Assembly (NCBI RefSeq): GCF_004745635.1
Contig: NZ_SRLB01000036.1
Location: forward strand, 1 to 64,000
Length of the DNA stretch: 64,000 bases
Source: Methylobacterium nonmethylotrophicum
GTDB lineage: Bacteria; Pseudomonadota; Alphaproteobacteria; Rhizobiales; Beijerinckiaceae
Reading direction: 5' to 3'
The position numbers were made by a program, and so were the translations under genes. Below, piece by piece: positions 18,395 through 26,816 of this stretch. Each line of letters starts with the position of its first letter. The first letter of the stretch is position 1. The notes under the pieces were generated by a model. The model had not been told where the DNA came from and made no database searches. It was given only the letters and a program-made list of their open reading frames with translations.

Positions 18395-19627
18395 TCAGGG
18401 ACGTCCGGCCTCGGCAGTGGCGGGCAGGGCGGGGTAGATCGGGCGCACCCGGTCGCCGTCGCGCAGGAAGCTGCCGGCCCGGGCCACCACGGCGTCCCCG
18501 GCCTTGACCCCGTCGCGCGCCTCGATGAAGCCGCCGGCCGAGAGGCCGGTGCGGATGGTGCGGGCCTCGACCCGGTCGCCCGCCACCACCAGGACGGTCG
18601 GGCCGGACGGCCCGTAGACCACCGAGGCGAGCGGCACCGCGACGCCGGTGCGCCGCGCCGCCTCGACGGCGCCGCGGGCGAAGGCGCCGATGCGCAGGCG
18701 CGGATCGGCCTCGAGGGCGATCCGGACCCTGCCGAGGCGCGTCGCCCGGTCGATCTCCGGATAGACGACCCGGACCTTCCCCGACACCGCGACCGGCCCG
18801 TCCGGCGTGTCGAGGTCGAGGCTCGCGGGAGCGCCGGCGCGCAGCCGGGCGAGACCGGTCTCCGGCACCTCGCCCTCGAGCTCGATCTCGCCGCGGGCGA
18901 TCAGGCGGAAGAGCGGCTCGGCGGAGGCGCTCGCCGTGGCGCCGACCCGGGCGGTGCGGCGGCTGACGATGCCGCCCTCCGGCGCGCGGATCTCGGTGCG
19001 GGCGAGCTTGAGGTCGAGCTCAGCGCGCTGGGCGCGGGCCTGGGCGAGGTCGGCCTGCGCGATGGCGAGCCCGTTGCGGGCGGCCGAGAGCTTGCCCTCG
19101 GCCCCCTTCGCCGCCGATTCGCGCTGCTCCAGCACCGCCGCCGTGGCGTTGCCGGTCTTCATCAGCGACTGGGCGCGCTCGAGCGAGAGCGCCGCCTCGA
19201 CCTGCGCGGCCTCGGCCTGCACGATGGTGCTGCGCGCCTGCGCCACCGCGCCGTCCGCCCGGGCGATGGCGGCGGCGTTCTGGGCGAGCTGGGTGTCGAT
19301 CATCTCGCGCGAGAGCCGCGCCAGCACCGCCCCCTTGGCGACCCGGTCGCCCTCCTCGACCAGGAGTTCGGTGATGCGGCAGCCCTCGATCTCCGGCGAG
19401 ACCAGGATCTCGTCCCGCGGCACCAGGGTGCCGGTGACGACCGCCCGCTCGACGATCTCGCGCTCGGCCGCCACCACGACGGTGACGGCGGGCGCGGGTG
19501 CCGCCGCGACGACGGGTCCGGCTGAGGGCAGGGACTCGGCGGCATCGACGGGGATGGCCGGGAGGGCGACCGCGAGGGTGGTGGCGAGCGCGGCCGGAAC
19601 GCCGGCGAGGCGACGGAGGCGGGTCAT
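18395..19627 (-). CDS. RND efflux periplasmic adaptor (membrane fusion protein)
   Basis: 410 aa. Signal sequence (MTRLRRLAGVPAALATTLAVALP), then the HlyD/AcrA layout: lipoyl half (LVEEGDRVAKGAVLARL), a coiled-coil hairpin rich in Ala/Gln/Glu, second lipoyl half (TEIRAPEGGIVSRRTARVGATAS), beta-barrel and membrane-proximal domains. It bridges the RND pump and an outer-membrane channel. Its ATG overlaps the tetR stop (ATGA), so the regulator and the pump form one operon. Confidence 0.93.
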   Translation of the reverse strand: MTRLRRLAGVPAALATTLAVALPAIPVDAAESLPSAGPVVAAAPAPAVTVVVAAEREIVERAVVTGTLVPRDEILVSPEIEGCRITELLVEEGDRVAKGAVLARLSREMIDTQLAQNAAAIARADGAVAQARSTIVQAEAAQVEAALSLERAQSLMKTGNATAAVLEQRESAAKGAEGKLSAARNGLAIAQADLAQARAQRAELDLKLARTEIRAPEGGIVSRRTARVGATASASAEPLFRLIARGEIELEGEVPETGLARLRAGAPASLDLDTPDGPVAVSGKVRVVYPEIDRATRLGRVRIALEADPRLRIGAFARGAVEAARRTGVAVPLASVVYGPSGPTVLVVAGDRVEARTIRTGLSAGGFIEARDGVKAGDAVVARAGSFLRDGDRVRPIYPALPATAEAGRP

Positions 19628-20301
19628 CGGGCGGGTTCCGGGTTGGACGGTGCGGTACCGGTCGGATCGAAGCGGCCTTCGAGTGCCGCGCCGATCAGGG
19701 CCAGCATGGCGTCGACGACGGGGCCGGGGGCGAAATCGGGCGAGAGGGCGCGACGGACCATGATGCCGTCGGCCATCACCATGACGAGGCGGGCCAGCGC
19801 CGCGGGGTCGGCGCCGGGCGTCGGCGCGTCGCGGCGCGCCTGCGCCTGCGCCTGCGCCTGCGCCTGCGCCTGGCGGTAGATGCCGGTGAGCCGCCCTGCG
19901 ATCTCGTGCTCGAAGTCCCGGCAGATCGCCGCCATGGCGGGGTTGCGGGTCGCCTCGGCCCACATCTCGAGGCAGAGCACCGCCTTCTTGACCGGCGTCT
20001 CGGCGAGGTGGCGCCGGGCGAGGCCCGCGAAGGCCTCCATCAGGGCGGGGGCGGCCTCGATGCCGGAAAACCCCTGCGCCACGTCGGCCCGGTCGCGCTC
20101 GGCGAGGCCCGCCACGATCGCGTCCTTCGACGGGAAGTAGCGGTATAGGTTGCCCGGGCTCATGCCGGCCTCGGCCGCCACGTCGTGCATCGTGGCGCGG
20201 TGGAAGCCGTGGCGGACGAAGCAGCTCTCCGCCGCATCGAGGATGCGGGTGCGGCGCTCCTCGGTCGAATCGAGGCGGGCAGGGCTGCGAGCGGTCGGCA
20301 A
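19624..20301 (-). CDS. TetR family repressor of the RND pump
   Basis: 225 aa. N-terminal HTH (TRILDAAESCFVRHGFHRATMHDVAAEAG, then MSPGNLYRYFPSKDAIV). The ligand domain contains an odd (Gln-Ala)n run encoded by a 6-bp tandem repeat. First gene of the tetR-adaptor-permease operon, immediately downstream of a perfect 20-bp palindrome, so autorepression and pump control are the likely mode. Confidence 0.93.
   Translation of the reverse strand: MPTARSPARLDSTEERRTRILDAAESCFVRHGFHRATMHDVAAEAGMSPGNLYRYFPSKDAIVAGLAERDRADVAQGFSGIEAAPALMEAFAGLARRHLAETPVKKAVLCLEMWAEATRNPAMAAICRDFEHEIAGRLTGIYRQAQAQAQAQAQARRDAPTPGADPAALARLVMVMADGIMVRRALSPDFAPGPVVDAMLALIGAALEGRFDPTGTAPSNPEPAR
19836..19871 (-). repeat. Six-copy hexanucleotide repeat inside tetR
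   Basis: Six exact copies of GCGCCT (plus strand), coding for alternating Gln-Ala in the repressor's ligand domain. Copy-number change would be in-frame. Confidence 0.9.
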
Positions 20302-20314
20302 GCGAGGGCACCTT

Positions 20315-20334
20315 GAGAATGAACGTTCATTCTC
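20315..20334. promoter_or_regulatory. Perfect 20-bp palindromic TetR operator
   Basis: GAGAATGAACGTTCATTCTC, perfect dyad symmetry, 13 bp upstream of the tetR start. The TGAACGTTCA core resembles operators of AcrR/BreR-type repressors. Confidence 0.85.
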
Positions 20335-20440
20335 TACACCGAAGTGGGGACTTCCCGCAACGTTCGTTTCGGTGCAACCTCCGTCGACCGGCGAGCGTTA
20401 TAAGTCCGGATATCAGTGTTCGAGCGGGAGGATACGTTTA

Positions 20441-20620
20441 ATGGCCATCTTCCAAATCCGGCAGGCCGCGACCGGCGCGATCCTCTGGACCGGCGGCGCC
20501 GAGAACGAGCAGCAGGCCCTCGACGCCATGGCGCGCGAGGCGGGCTATTCCGACTTCTCGGCGATCCCCGAATCGCTGCGCGGGTCCGGCACCAAGGTCG
20601 ACCGTCTCAACCTCGGCTGA
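20441..20620 (+). CDS. Small hypothetical protein
   Basis: 59 aa (MAIFQIRQAATGAILWTGGAENEQQALDAMAREAGY). No family name recognised; a compact beta-strand/helix pattern with no signal or membrane segment. GGGAGGAT precedes the ATG and a strong terminator follows, which supports it as a real single-gene unit. Confidence 0.7.
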   Translation: MAIFQIRQAATGAILWTGGAENEQQALDAMAREAGYSDFSAIPESLRGSGTKVDRLNLG

Positions 20621-20669
20621 GTCGATCGGCCGCACGATCGGCTGCCGCCTTGCAGGCCGATGACGTGGA

Positions 20670-20693
20670 AGCCGGGGATCGCCCCGGCTTTTT
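20670..20693 (+). terminator. Rho-independent terminator
   Basis: AGCCGGGG/CCCCGGCT 8-bp stem, ATCG loop, then a run of T. Ends the small gene at 20441-20620. Confidence 0.9.
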
Positions 20694-21700
20694 CATGCGC
20701 GGAGCATGGTCGCGCAAGATGGTTAAAAAATGGTGTCCGGGCGCGCCGCCGGCGATCTGATCCGCCTCGGGCGCCGACGCGCAGAGCCTGGCCCAGGGAC
20801 CCGCCCGGCTCCGGCACGCCCCGATAGGGCGTCGCCGTTACCACCGCCGGGCTCGATGTGGTCCTCGAGCGGGGCTCGCTGACGGGAGCCGCCCGCAGCC
20901 CGCGACCGGGCTCGCCGGTGCCCCGCCGCCCCATCGCCCGGCCGCACCCAGACCTGACGATGCGTCAGGGCCTCATTGCGGGGACCGGGAGCGGTGGTGG
21001 TCCTCGAAGCCGAGGTCGACGCCGAGAACGTTGCGCACCCGGTCCGCCCCTGCCGCGTGACGACGCAGCGCGTCGGCAGCCCTCCCTCACGCCGTGGCCG
21101 GCGGGATGATGCGGTCGGCGATGCGCCGCCTTGCTGCGGTGGCGCCGGCGACGGGCCTGTCGTCGTGCGGCGCAAGGCCCCGTGCGGCGCAAGGCCCTCC
21201 GCGCTGTTGTCGACCCGGAGCGCCTTCGGCCAGGAGCGATCACGCCCTCGGCCCAGTTCCTGCTCCGTCTGCGGGAACCCGGCTCCGACCGCCGCAGCCC
21301 CAGGGCGAGGCAGCCGGCGATGGTGCCGACGACCAGGACCGCCGCGATCCCCTCGCGCGGCCTGATCAGGACCGCGGTCGCACGGGCGTCGTTCCGGAAA
21401 CGAGGCGGGAGTGGCCGGTCTTCACCGGAAGGCCGCCGGATTCAGGACGACCTTGCGCCGCGTTCCCCGCTTGTGATCACGTGACACCGCTGCCCGACCG
21501 TGGCGCAGGCCGGGATGGGCCCGCGCCGGCAGGCTTCTCAGATTCGCCGCTTTTTCCGCCTATCGCCGAGCCTGTCGGCCCGGTGCGGCCGGCCTCGTTA
21601 ACCGTGCGGATGTCGGCTCGGCGCATGATCGGACAGGCCTCCCGCCCGCCCGGTGCGCGCCCCGGGCCGCCGCCGCCCTTTCGAGCGCGCCTCACCGCCG
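20694..21700. other. 1-kb stretch without a supported gene
   Basis: All frames give Arg/Pro/Gly-rich translations typical of non-coding high-GC DNA. A 17-bp perfect tandem duplication lies at 21164-21180 and 21181-21197. The minus strand around 21280-21370 reads as a hydrophobic peptide without a start codon, possibly a decayed membrane-protein gene. Part of it must hold the promoter of the capsule-export gene. Confidence 0.5.
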
Positions 21701-22354
21701 ATGATCCGCTTCGACAACGTCACCAAGATCTACAAGACGGACGGGTACCGCCGCACGATCCTCGACCGGTCGTCCCTGACCCTGAAGCCCGGGGTGAGCT
21801 ACGGCATCCTCGGCATCAACGGCGCCGGCAAGTCGACCACGCTGCGGCTGATGGCCGGCTGCGAGGTGCCGACCCGGGGCCGCGTGATCCGCACCACCCG
21901 GATCTCCTGGCCGCTCGGCTTCAGCGGCGGCTTCCACCCGATGATGACCGGGCGCGAGAACGTGATCTTCGTCGCCCGCATCCACGGCGAGGACCCGCGC
22001 CGGGTGCTGGCCTTCGTCGAGGATTTCGCCGAACTCGGCGACTACATGAACGTGCCGATCCGCAACTACTCCTCGGGCATGGGCGCGCGGCTCGCCTTCG
22101 GCATGAGCATGGCGATCCCGTTCGACTGCTACATCGTCGACGAGATCACCGGCGTCGGCGACGCGCGCTTCGCCAAGCGCTGCGAGGAGGTGTGGAGCAA
22201 GCGGCGGCAGAATGCCGACATCATCATGTGCTCGCACTCGATGGACACGATCCGGGATTACGCCCAGCAGGGGATCGTGCTGGCGAATGGCCGCGCGGTG
22301 ATCTATCCCGACGTCAACGACGCGATCGAGGTCTATCAGCGGCTCAACCAGTGA
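21701..22354 (+). CDS. kpsT: Polysaccharide export ABC transporter ATPase (KpsT-like)
   Basis: 217 aa. Walker A ILGINGAGKSTTLRLMAG, signature NYSSGMGARLAFGM, Walker B CYIVDEITGVGD and switch CSHSMDTI. The IRNYSSGM and short length without a C-terminal carbohydrate-binding domain point to KpsT/CtrD-type capsule export. No KpsM-type permease gene is adjacent. ATG 21701 begins MIRFDNVTKIY as in the family. Confidence 0.9.
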   Translation: MIRFDNVTKIYKTDGYRRTILDRSSLTLKPGVSYGILGINGAGKSTTLRLMAGCEVPTRGRVIRTTRISWPLGFSGGFHPMMTGRENVIFVARIHGEDPRRVLAFVEDFAELGDYMNVPIRNYSSGMGARLAFGMSMAIPFDCYIVDEITGVGDARFAKRCEEVWSKRRQNADIIMCSHSMDTIRDYAQQGIVLANGRAVIYPDVNDAIEVYQRLNQ

Positions 22355-22451
22355 GCGCCGCGCTTCTCTCCCTTTCCGCCTCGCCTGCCCCCTCCCCTGC
22401 CGTCCGGCGCGCCCCGCGCCCCGGCCCCGTCCGCAGCCGGAATCCCCTGTC

Positions 22452-23693
22452 ATGACCATCGACGCCCGCAACCCGGAAGGCCAGGCGCTCAGCCCCGCCG
22501 ACCGCTCCCGGATGATCGGCGAGGCCCTGCGGCAGGCGGCCCGGGTGTCGCGCTTCTCGAACCCGAACAAGTCGGGCATCCGGACGATCCGGGCGCAGAA
22601 GCGCCGGGACATCGTCACACCCCTGCTGTTCCTGTTCCTGTTCGCGATTCCGTCGGTGGCGAGTGCCGTGTTCTTCGGCCTTTACCTCTCCGACCGCTAC
22701 GTGACCGAAGCGAAGTTCGCCCTGCGGCCGGCGATCGGCGGCGCCGAGAAGGCGGCCCCGGACCAGATCGGCACCTCGTCGAGCGTCCCGGCACAGATGA
22801 TCGCCCAGGATTCGATGATCATCGGTGAGTACATCAAGAGCCGGCCGATGATCGAAACCCTCGAGCGCACGCTGCCGCTGCGGCAGATGTTCTCCCGGGA
22901 CACCATCGACCGCTATTCCCGCTTCGACCCCGAGAAGCCGATCGAGAAGCTGGTCCGCTACTGGGGCGACCGGGTCCATGTCTCGGTCGAGAGCTCCGGC
23001 CTGATCCAGGTCGCGGTCAACGCCTTCGATCCGGACGAGGCGCTGGCGCTGAACCGGGCCGTGCTGGCCGAGAGCGAGCGCCTGGTGAACCAGCTCACGG
23101 CCAAGGCTCGCAACGACGCCCTGGCGGAGAGCGAGCGCGAGATGAAGCGCGCCGAGGAGCGCCTGACGAAGCTGCACCTCGCGGTGCGCGACCTGCGCAA
23201 CCGGGACGGCGTCCTCGATGCCCAGAAGGCCAACGACACCAACCTGAAGATGATCGCCGAGATCCGCTCCCAGCGGATCGGCCTGGCGGTCAAGCTCAGC
23301 CTGCTCCAGCGCGACCTGCGGGACGACAGCCGCAGCATCCAGGATCTCAAGGCGCAGATCGCCCAGCTCGACGAGACCATCGCCCGCATCGAGCGCGAGG
23401 CTGCCAACCAGGACCCGGACCAGCGCCGGGTGCTCTCGGCCACGCTCACCAGGTTCGAGGAGCTCGACGCCGAGCGCAAGACCGCCGAGAAGTACTATGC
23501 GGCGACGATCGCGGCGCGGGAGCGCTCCCGGATGATCGCCGACCGGCAGATCGAGTTCTTCAGCATGATCGTCGAGCCGGTGCGGGCGGAATCGGCCCAG
23601 CAGCCACGGCGCACCCTCTTCATCGCCATCTCGGTCGCCCTCTCGGCCCTGGCCTTCGGCGGCGCCGTCGTGGCCCGCAAGCTCCTCGCCTGA
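22452..23693 (+). CDS. kpsE: Capsule export inner-membrane protein (KpsE/CtrB/BexC-like)
   Basis: 413 aa polysaccharide co-polymerase-like protein: cytoplasmic N-terminus, TM1 near residue 60 (PLLFLFLFAIPSVASAVFFG), a long periplasmic region with coiled coil around residues 205-350, and TM2 at the C-terminus (TLFIAISVALSALAFGGAVV). The motifs IIGEYIKSRPMIETLE and PVRAESAQQPRRTL are typical. It links the ABC exporter with an outer-membrane Wza/KpsD channel not seen in this window. Confidence 0.88.
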   Translation: MTIDARNPEGQALSPADRSRMIGEALRQAARVSRFSNPNKSGIRTIRAQKRRDIVTPLLFLFLFAIPSVASAVFFGLYLSDRYVTEAKFALRPAIGGAEKAAPDQIGTSSSVPAQMIAQDSMIIGEYIKSRPMIETLERTLPLRQMFSRDTIDRYSRFDPEKPIEKLVRYWGDRVHVSVESSGLIQVAVNAFDPDEALALNRAVLAESERLVNQLTAKARNDALAESEREMKRAEERLTKLHLAVRDLRNRDGVLDAQKANDTNLKMIAEIRSQRIGLAVKLSLLQRDLRDDSRSIQDLKAQIAQLDETIARIEREAANQDPDQRRVLSATLTRFEELDAERKTAEKYYAATIAARERSRMIADRQIEFFSMIVEPVRAESAQQPRRTLFIAISVALSALAFGGAVVARKLLA

Positions 23694-23768
23694 CGTCCCG
23701 CGCCCGCCCTGCGGCGGGTGCGCACCGATCTCGAGCGCCCCGTGGCGACCGCGGGGCACGGAACCGCC

Positions 23769-24995
23769 ATGCTCTCCCCCGCCCCGTCCGGCTGGACGCT
23801 CTTTCGCAACCGCGACTTCCGGCTCTTCGGCGGCGCCCGCTTCCTCACCGGCCTCGCCTACCAGATGCAGGCGGTGGCGGTGGGGTGGTTCGTCTACGAC
23901 CTCACCCGCAGCGCGCTGGCGCTGGGCTTGGTCGGCCTCGCGAGCTTCGCGCCGGCGATGCTCGGTGCCCTCGTGACCGGCCACGTCGCCGACGCTTACG
24001 ACCGGCGCCGGGTCGCGGCCCTCTCCTACGGGCTCCTGGCGCTGGCCGGGCTCGGCCTGATGGCGCTCGCCGCGCACGGAACCGCGCCGGTCTGGCCGGT
24101 CTACGCCCTGATGGTGCTGGTCGGCACCGCCCGCGCCTTCGCCAACCCGGCGAGCCAGGCGCTCCTGCCGACGCTGGTGCCGCGCGAGTTGTTCGGCAGT
24201 GCCATCGCGCTCAACTCCTCGCTCTGGCAGAGTGCGTCGGTCACCGGCCCGGCGCTGGGCGGCCTGCTCTATGCGCTCGGGCCCGCGGTGGTGTTCGGCC
24301 TCGCCGCCGCCTGCTTCGCGCTGGCCGCGGTGAGCGTCATCGGCATCCGGCCGCGGCCCGCCGCCGCCGACGCCCGGCCGGCCCTGACCTGGGGCACGCT
24401 GCTCGCCGGCCTCACCTACATCCGCTCGCAGCCGGTGGTGCTCGGGGCCATCACCCTCGACCTCGTGGCGGTGCTCCTCGGCGGCGCCACCGCGCTCCTG
24501 CCGATCTTCGCCCAGGAGGTGCTCCTCGTCGGCCCCCTCGGCCTCGGCCTCCTGCGCAGCATGCCGGCTTTGGGTTCGGTCGCGACCGCGATCCTGCTCG
24601 CCCACCGCCCTCTCACCCGTCGGGTCGGGCCGCGGCTGCTGACGGCGGTCGGGGTGTTCGGCCTCGCCACGGTGGGCTTCGGGCTCTCGACCTCGCTGCC
24701 GCTGTCGATGGCCTGCCTGTTCGTCACGGGGGCCGCCGACATGGTGAGCGTCTACGTGCGCCAGAGCCTGGTCCAGGGCGAGACGCCGGACGCGATGCGC
24801 GGGCGGGTCGCGGCGGTCAACACAGTGTTCATCGGCGCGTCGAACGAACTCGGCGAGTTCGAATCCGGTACGCTGGCGGCCTTCATCGGCGCGGTCCCGG
24901 CGGTGATCGTGGGCGGCGTCGCGACGTTGGCGGTGGCGGGCCTGTGGGGAAGGCTGTTTCCGGCCCTGCGGCGGCGGGACCACCTCATCACCTGA
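23769..24995 (+). CDS. MFS transporter (EntS-like group)
   Basis: 408 aa with about 12 membrane segments. Typical features of the MFS_3/EntS group: FRLFGGARFLTGLAYQMQAVAVGWFVYDLT and the loop-2 motif GHVADAYDRRRV. Substrate unknown; relatives export siderophores or drugs. ATG 23769 was preferred to the upstream 23718 because the family starts shortly before WTLFRNRDFRLF. Confidence 0.88.
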   Translation: MLSPAPSGWTLFRNRDFRLFGGARFLTGLAYQMQAVAVGWFVYDLTRSALALGLVGLASFAPAMLGALVTGHVADAYDRRRVAALSYGLLALAGLGLMALAAHGTAPVWPVYALMVLVGTARAFANPASQALLPTLVPRELFGSAIALNSSLWQSASVTGPALGGLLYALGPAVVFGLAAACFALAAVSVIGIRPRPAAADARPALTWGTLLAGLTYIRSQPVVLGAITLDLVAVLLGGATALLPIFAQEVLLVGPLGLGLLRSMPALGSVATAILLAHRPLTRRVGPRLLTAVGVFGLATVGFGLSTSLPLSMACLFVTGAADMVSVYVRQSLVQGETPDAMRGRVAAVNTVFIGASNELGEFESGTLAAFIGAVPAVIVGGVATLAVAGLWGRLFPALRRRDHLIT

Positions 24996-25161
24996 GGGTC
25001 GCTGGCCGGACGAGATCGGGCGGAGGTTGGGGCCCGCGCGATCGTGACCCGCTCGCGCTGATCTGAGCCGCTTGTGTGACCTGCATCACAGAAGAACGAT
25101 GAGAGGGGAGCGAGAGTCACGCCTACGCTGGCCAGGCCGGCCAGGCGCTCAGGAGGACATC

Positions 25162-25944
25162 ATGGCTATCCTCGTTCAACCCCAGCAGAAGCCGATCCCG
25201 AACCTGAAACCGAATCTCTCGGCCGACATGCTCCAGCTCGAGGACGGCGCGCGCGATGGATTCAACAATCTGGGTGATTATTCCAATACATATATAAACA
25301 CATGGACGAACACTGCCCGCCTGATCAACGGGCAGGGAGGCGACGACAGCATTACTACAGGTGGTGGTAATGACGAAATCTATGGTGGGTCAGGCAATGA
25401 CACAATCAAGTCAGGCTCCGGTTGGGATGAGCTCTATGGCGGATCCGGAAACGATGTCCTCCTCGGTGAGGACGGAAACGACACGCTCTATGGTGGATCC
25501 GGAAACGATGTGCTTAACGGCGGCCTGGGAAACGACACGATGACGGGCGGCACCGGAGAGGACACCTTCTCGATCAGCCCCTCGACCGGGATCGATACGA
25601 TCACCGATTTCGTGCGCGGACAGGATCATTTGCGTCTCGGGTTCGACATGGCCATGGATCTGGAACTGCCCGGCAACCAGGGCTCTGGGAACACGCGATT
25701 GATCGAAGGCCAGAACCTGTTTATCGGCGACGACCCGGCGGCATTGATGAACCAGTCCGGCATGTACAATTCGTATGGGATCATACGGAACGTGGGGCAA
25801 GCGGCACTTCTGTTCAACACGGGAACAGGCCTGCTCTCCTACGACCCTGACGGACGAGGTGCGGAAGCTGCAATCGACCTTGTTCGCCTCGACGGCGTGA
25901 CCACACTTTCAGGAGCTGATTTCTACGCCTCATACCCCGTCTGA
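25162..25944 (+). CDS. RTX-repeat calcium-binding protein
   Basis: 260 aa. Residues ~52-135 carry about eight hemolysin-type GGxGxDxhx nonapeptides (GGSGNDTIKSGSG, GGSGNDVLLGEDG, GGLGNDTMTGGTG), followed by a peptidase-M10-like C-terminal segment (DTITDFVRGQDHLRLGF). It has no signal peptide, as expected for type I secretion, but no secretion genes are nearby. AGGAGG lies 6 nt before the ATG. Part of the coding sequence is AT-richer than its neighbours. The stop codon falls inside the terminal repeat of the adjacent MITE-like element. Confidence 0.88.
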   Translation: MAILVQPQQKPIPNLKPNLSADMLQLEDGARDGFNNLGDYSNTYINTWTNTARLINGQGGDDSITTGGGNDEIYGGSGNDTIKSGSGWDELYGGSGNDVLLGEDGNDTLYGGSGNDVLNGGLGNDTMTGGTGEDTFSISPSTGIDTITDFVRGQDHLRLGFDMAMDLELPGNQGSGNTRLIEGQNLFIGDDPAALMNQSGMYNSYGIIRNVGQAALLFNTGTGLLSYDPDGRGAEAAIDLVRLDGVTTLSGADFYASYPV

Positions 25945-26182
25945 GAGCCTGTTTGATTCAAGAGAGCAGCGTCTCGTGGGGCTAATCCACCCCCATCCAC
26001 TGCCTCATCCCAAGGTGCGACTGAAAGGAGTCTCGAAGAAGGCCTCCAGGGACCGCGGAGACTTCTGGAGCGCTCCTTCGAGGCCCAGCGATCTTCGATC
26101 GCGTGCGATCTCTGATCGCCATCACCTCAGGATGAGGTTGAGGGTGGGATAAATTTGCCGTGTACGTCAAACAGGCTCTCAG
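25941..26182. mobile_element. MITE-like 242-bp element with perfect 16-bp terminal inverted repeats
   Basis: CTGAGAGCCTGTTTGA at 25941-25956 is perfectly inverted at 26167-26182. No coding capacity between. The interior has CTCATCC/GGATGAG and GAAGGCCTCC-type words reminiscent of dispersed intergenic repeats in Rhizobiales. The TGA in each terminal repeat ends the flanking gene (RTX on plus, 80-aa gene on minus). Confidence 0.75.
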
Positions 26183-26421
26183 CCGCCCGGCGTCCAATCG
26201 ATCTTCGGCTTCTGCGACAGGATGCGCTCGAAATACTCGGCCACCGCCTGCGCGCCGCTGGCATGCATCATCGCCACCGGATGGGCGAGGTAGGCCCGGG
26301 CCAGGTCGAGCGGGATCTCGCCGGCCTGGAATGCGCCCAGCACCGCGTCGATGAAGGCGTCGTTGGCCTCGTTGAAGTCCGACGAGAGCTTCTTGCGGTC
26401 GTTGAGCGCCTTGATGGGCAT
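26179..26421 (-). CDS. Hypothetical 80-aa protein (copy 1)
   Basis: 80 aa (MPIKALNDRKKLSSDFNEAN...), helical, no recognised family. Start ATG 26421 is fixed by comparison with the second copy at 40200-40442 (77 of 80 residues identical). It lies just outside the left attachment site, on the chromosomal side of the integrative element. Its stop is within the MITE terminal repeat. Confidence 0.75.
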   Translation of the reverse strand: MPIKALNDRKKLSSDFNEANDAFIDAVLGAFQAGEIPLDLARAYLAHPVAMMHASGAQAVAEYFERILSQKPKIDWTPGG

Positions 26422-26639
26422 GGCTGGGAAGATCCGTGCTTCGTGAGGGGAGTGGCCCGTAGCGGAACGCCGTCGCCCTGTCACGCCGGTGCCCGAGGCT
26501 GAAAGATGCTCGACGATGGATGCCTGCCCAACCAAGCAGGCGGCACCGTCTCGGAGCGTGTTCCGGTTCGCTTCTGGTGACACCGTCGTGACACCGGCTC
26601 GCCCCAAGGGGCGCCACTGAACCAGCTAAGTCATTGAGA

Positions 26640-26691
26640 AGAATGGCGCACCCGACACGATTCGAACGTGTGACCTTTGCCTTCGGAGGGC
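26640..26691. repeat. Left attachment site (attL), 52-bp tRNA-Arg 3' fragment
   Basis: Identical over 52 bp to 44918-44969, the 3' part of the tRNA-Arg gene. A further 14 bp outward (AGCTAAGTCATTGA) also match across a two-base difference. It lies 126 bp before the integrase start. Confidence 0.92.
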
Positions 26692-26816
26692 TTTACTTGG
26701 GTCCACCCGTGTCCACTGGCGTCTTTTAACATCAATAACTTAGTTTGCTCTCGTCCTCCTATGTCCACGTGGTTATGATCCGGCATATTGGACAACCATT
26801 GGACAGGAGAAATCCT

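Noticed and set aside
15081..18437. A 1118-codon frame opposite the RND permease
   Set aside because: Low-complexity His/Asp/Arg-rich translation mirrors the permease codons; no domain and no ribosome site.
20860..21000. Peptide containing GSLTGAARS resembling the start of a LysR regulator
   Set aside because: Only a few residues match, with no continuing helix-turn-helix or effector domain; chance in high-GC sequence is more likely.
22344..24983. An 879-codon minus-strand frame over kpsE and the MFS gene
   Set aside because: Spans two well-supported opposite genes and has only shadow-type composition.
25360..25520. CRISPR-like array suggested by repeated words
   Set aside because: The repeats are the in-frame codons of the RTX nonapeptides, not spaced identical repeats with unique spacers.
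26650..26692. A second tRNA gene at attL
   Set aside because: Only the 3' part of tRNA-Arg is present; the acceptor 5' strand, D arm and half the anticodon stem are missing, so it is an attachment site.
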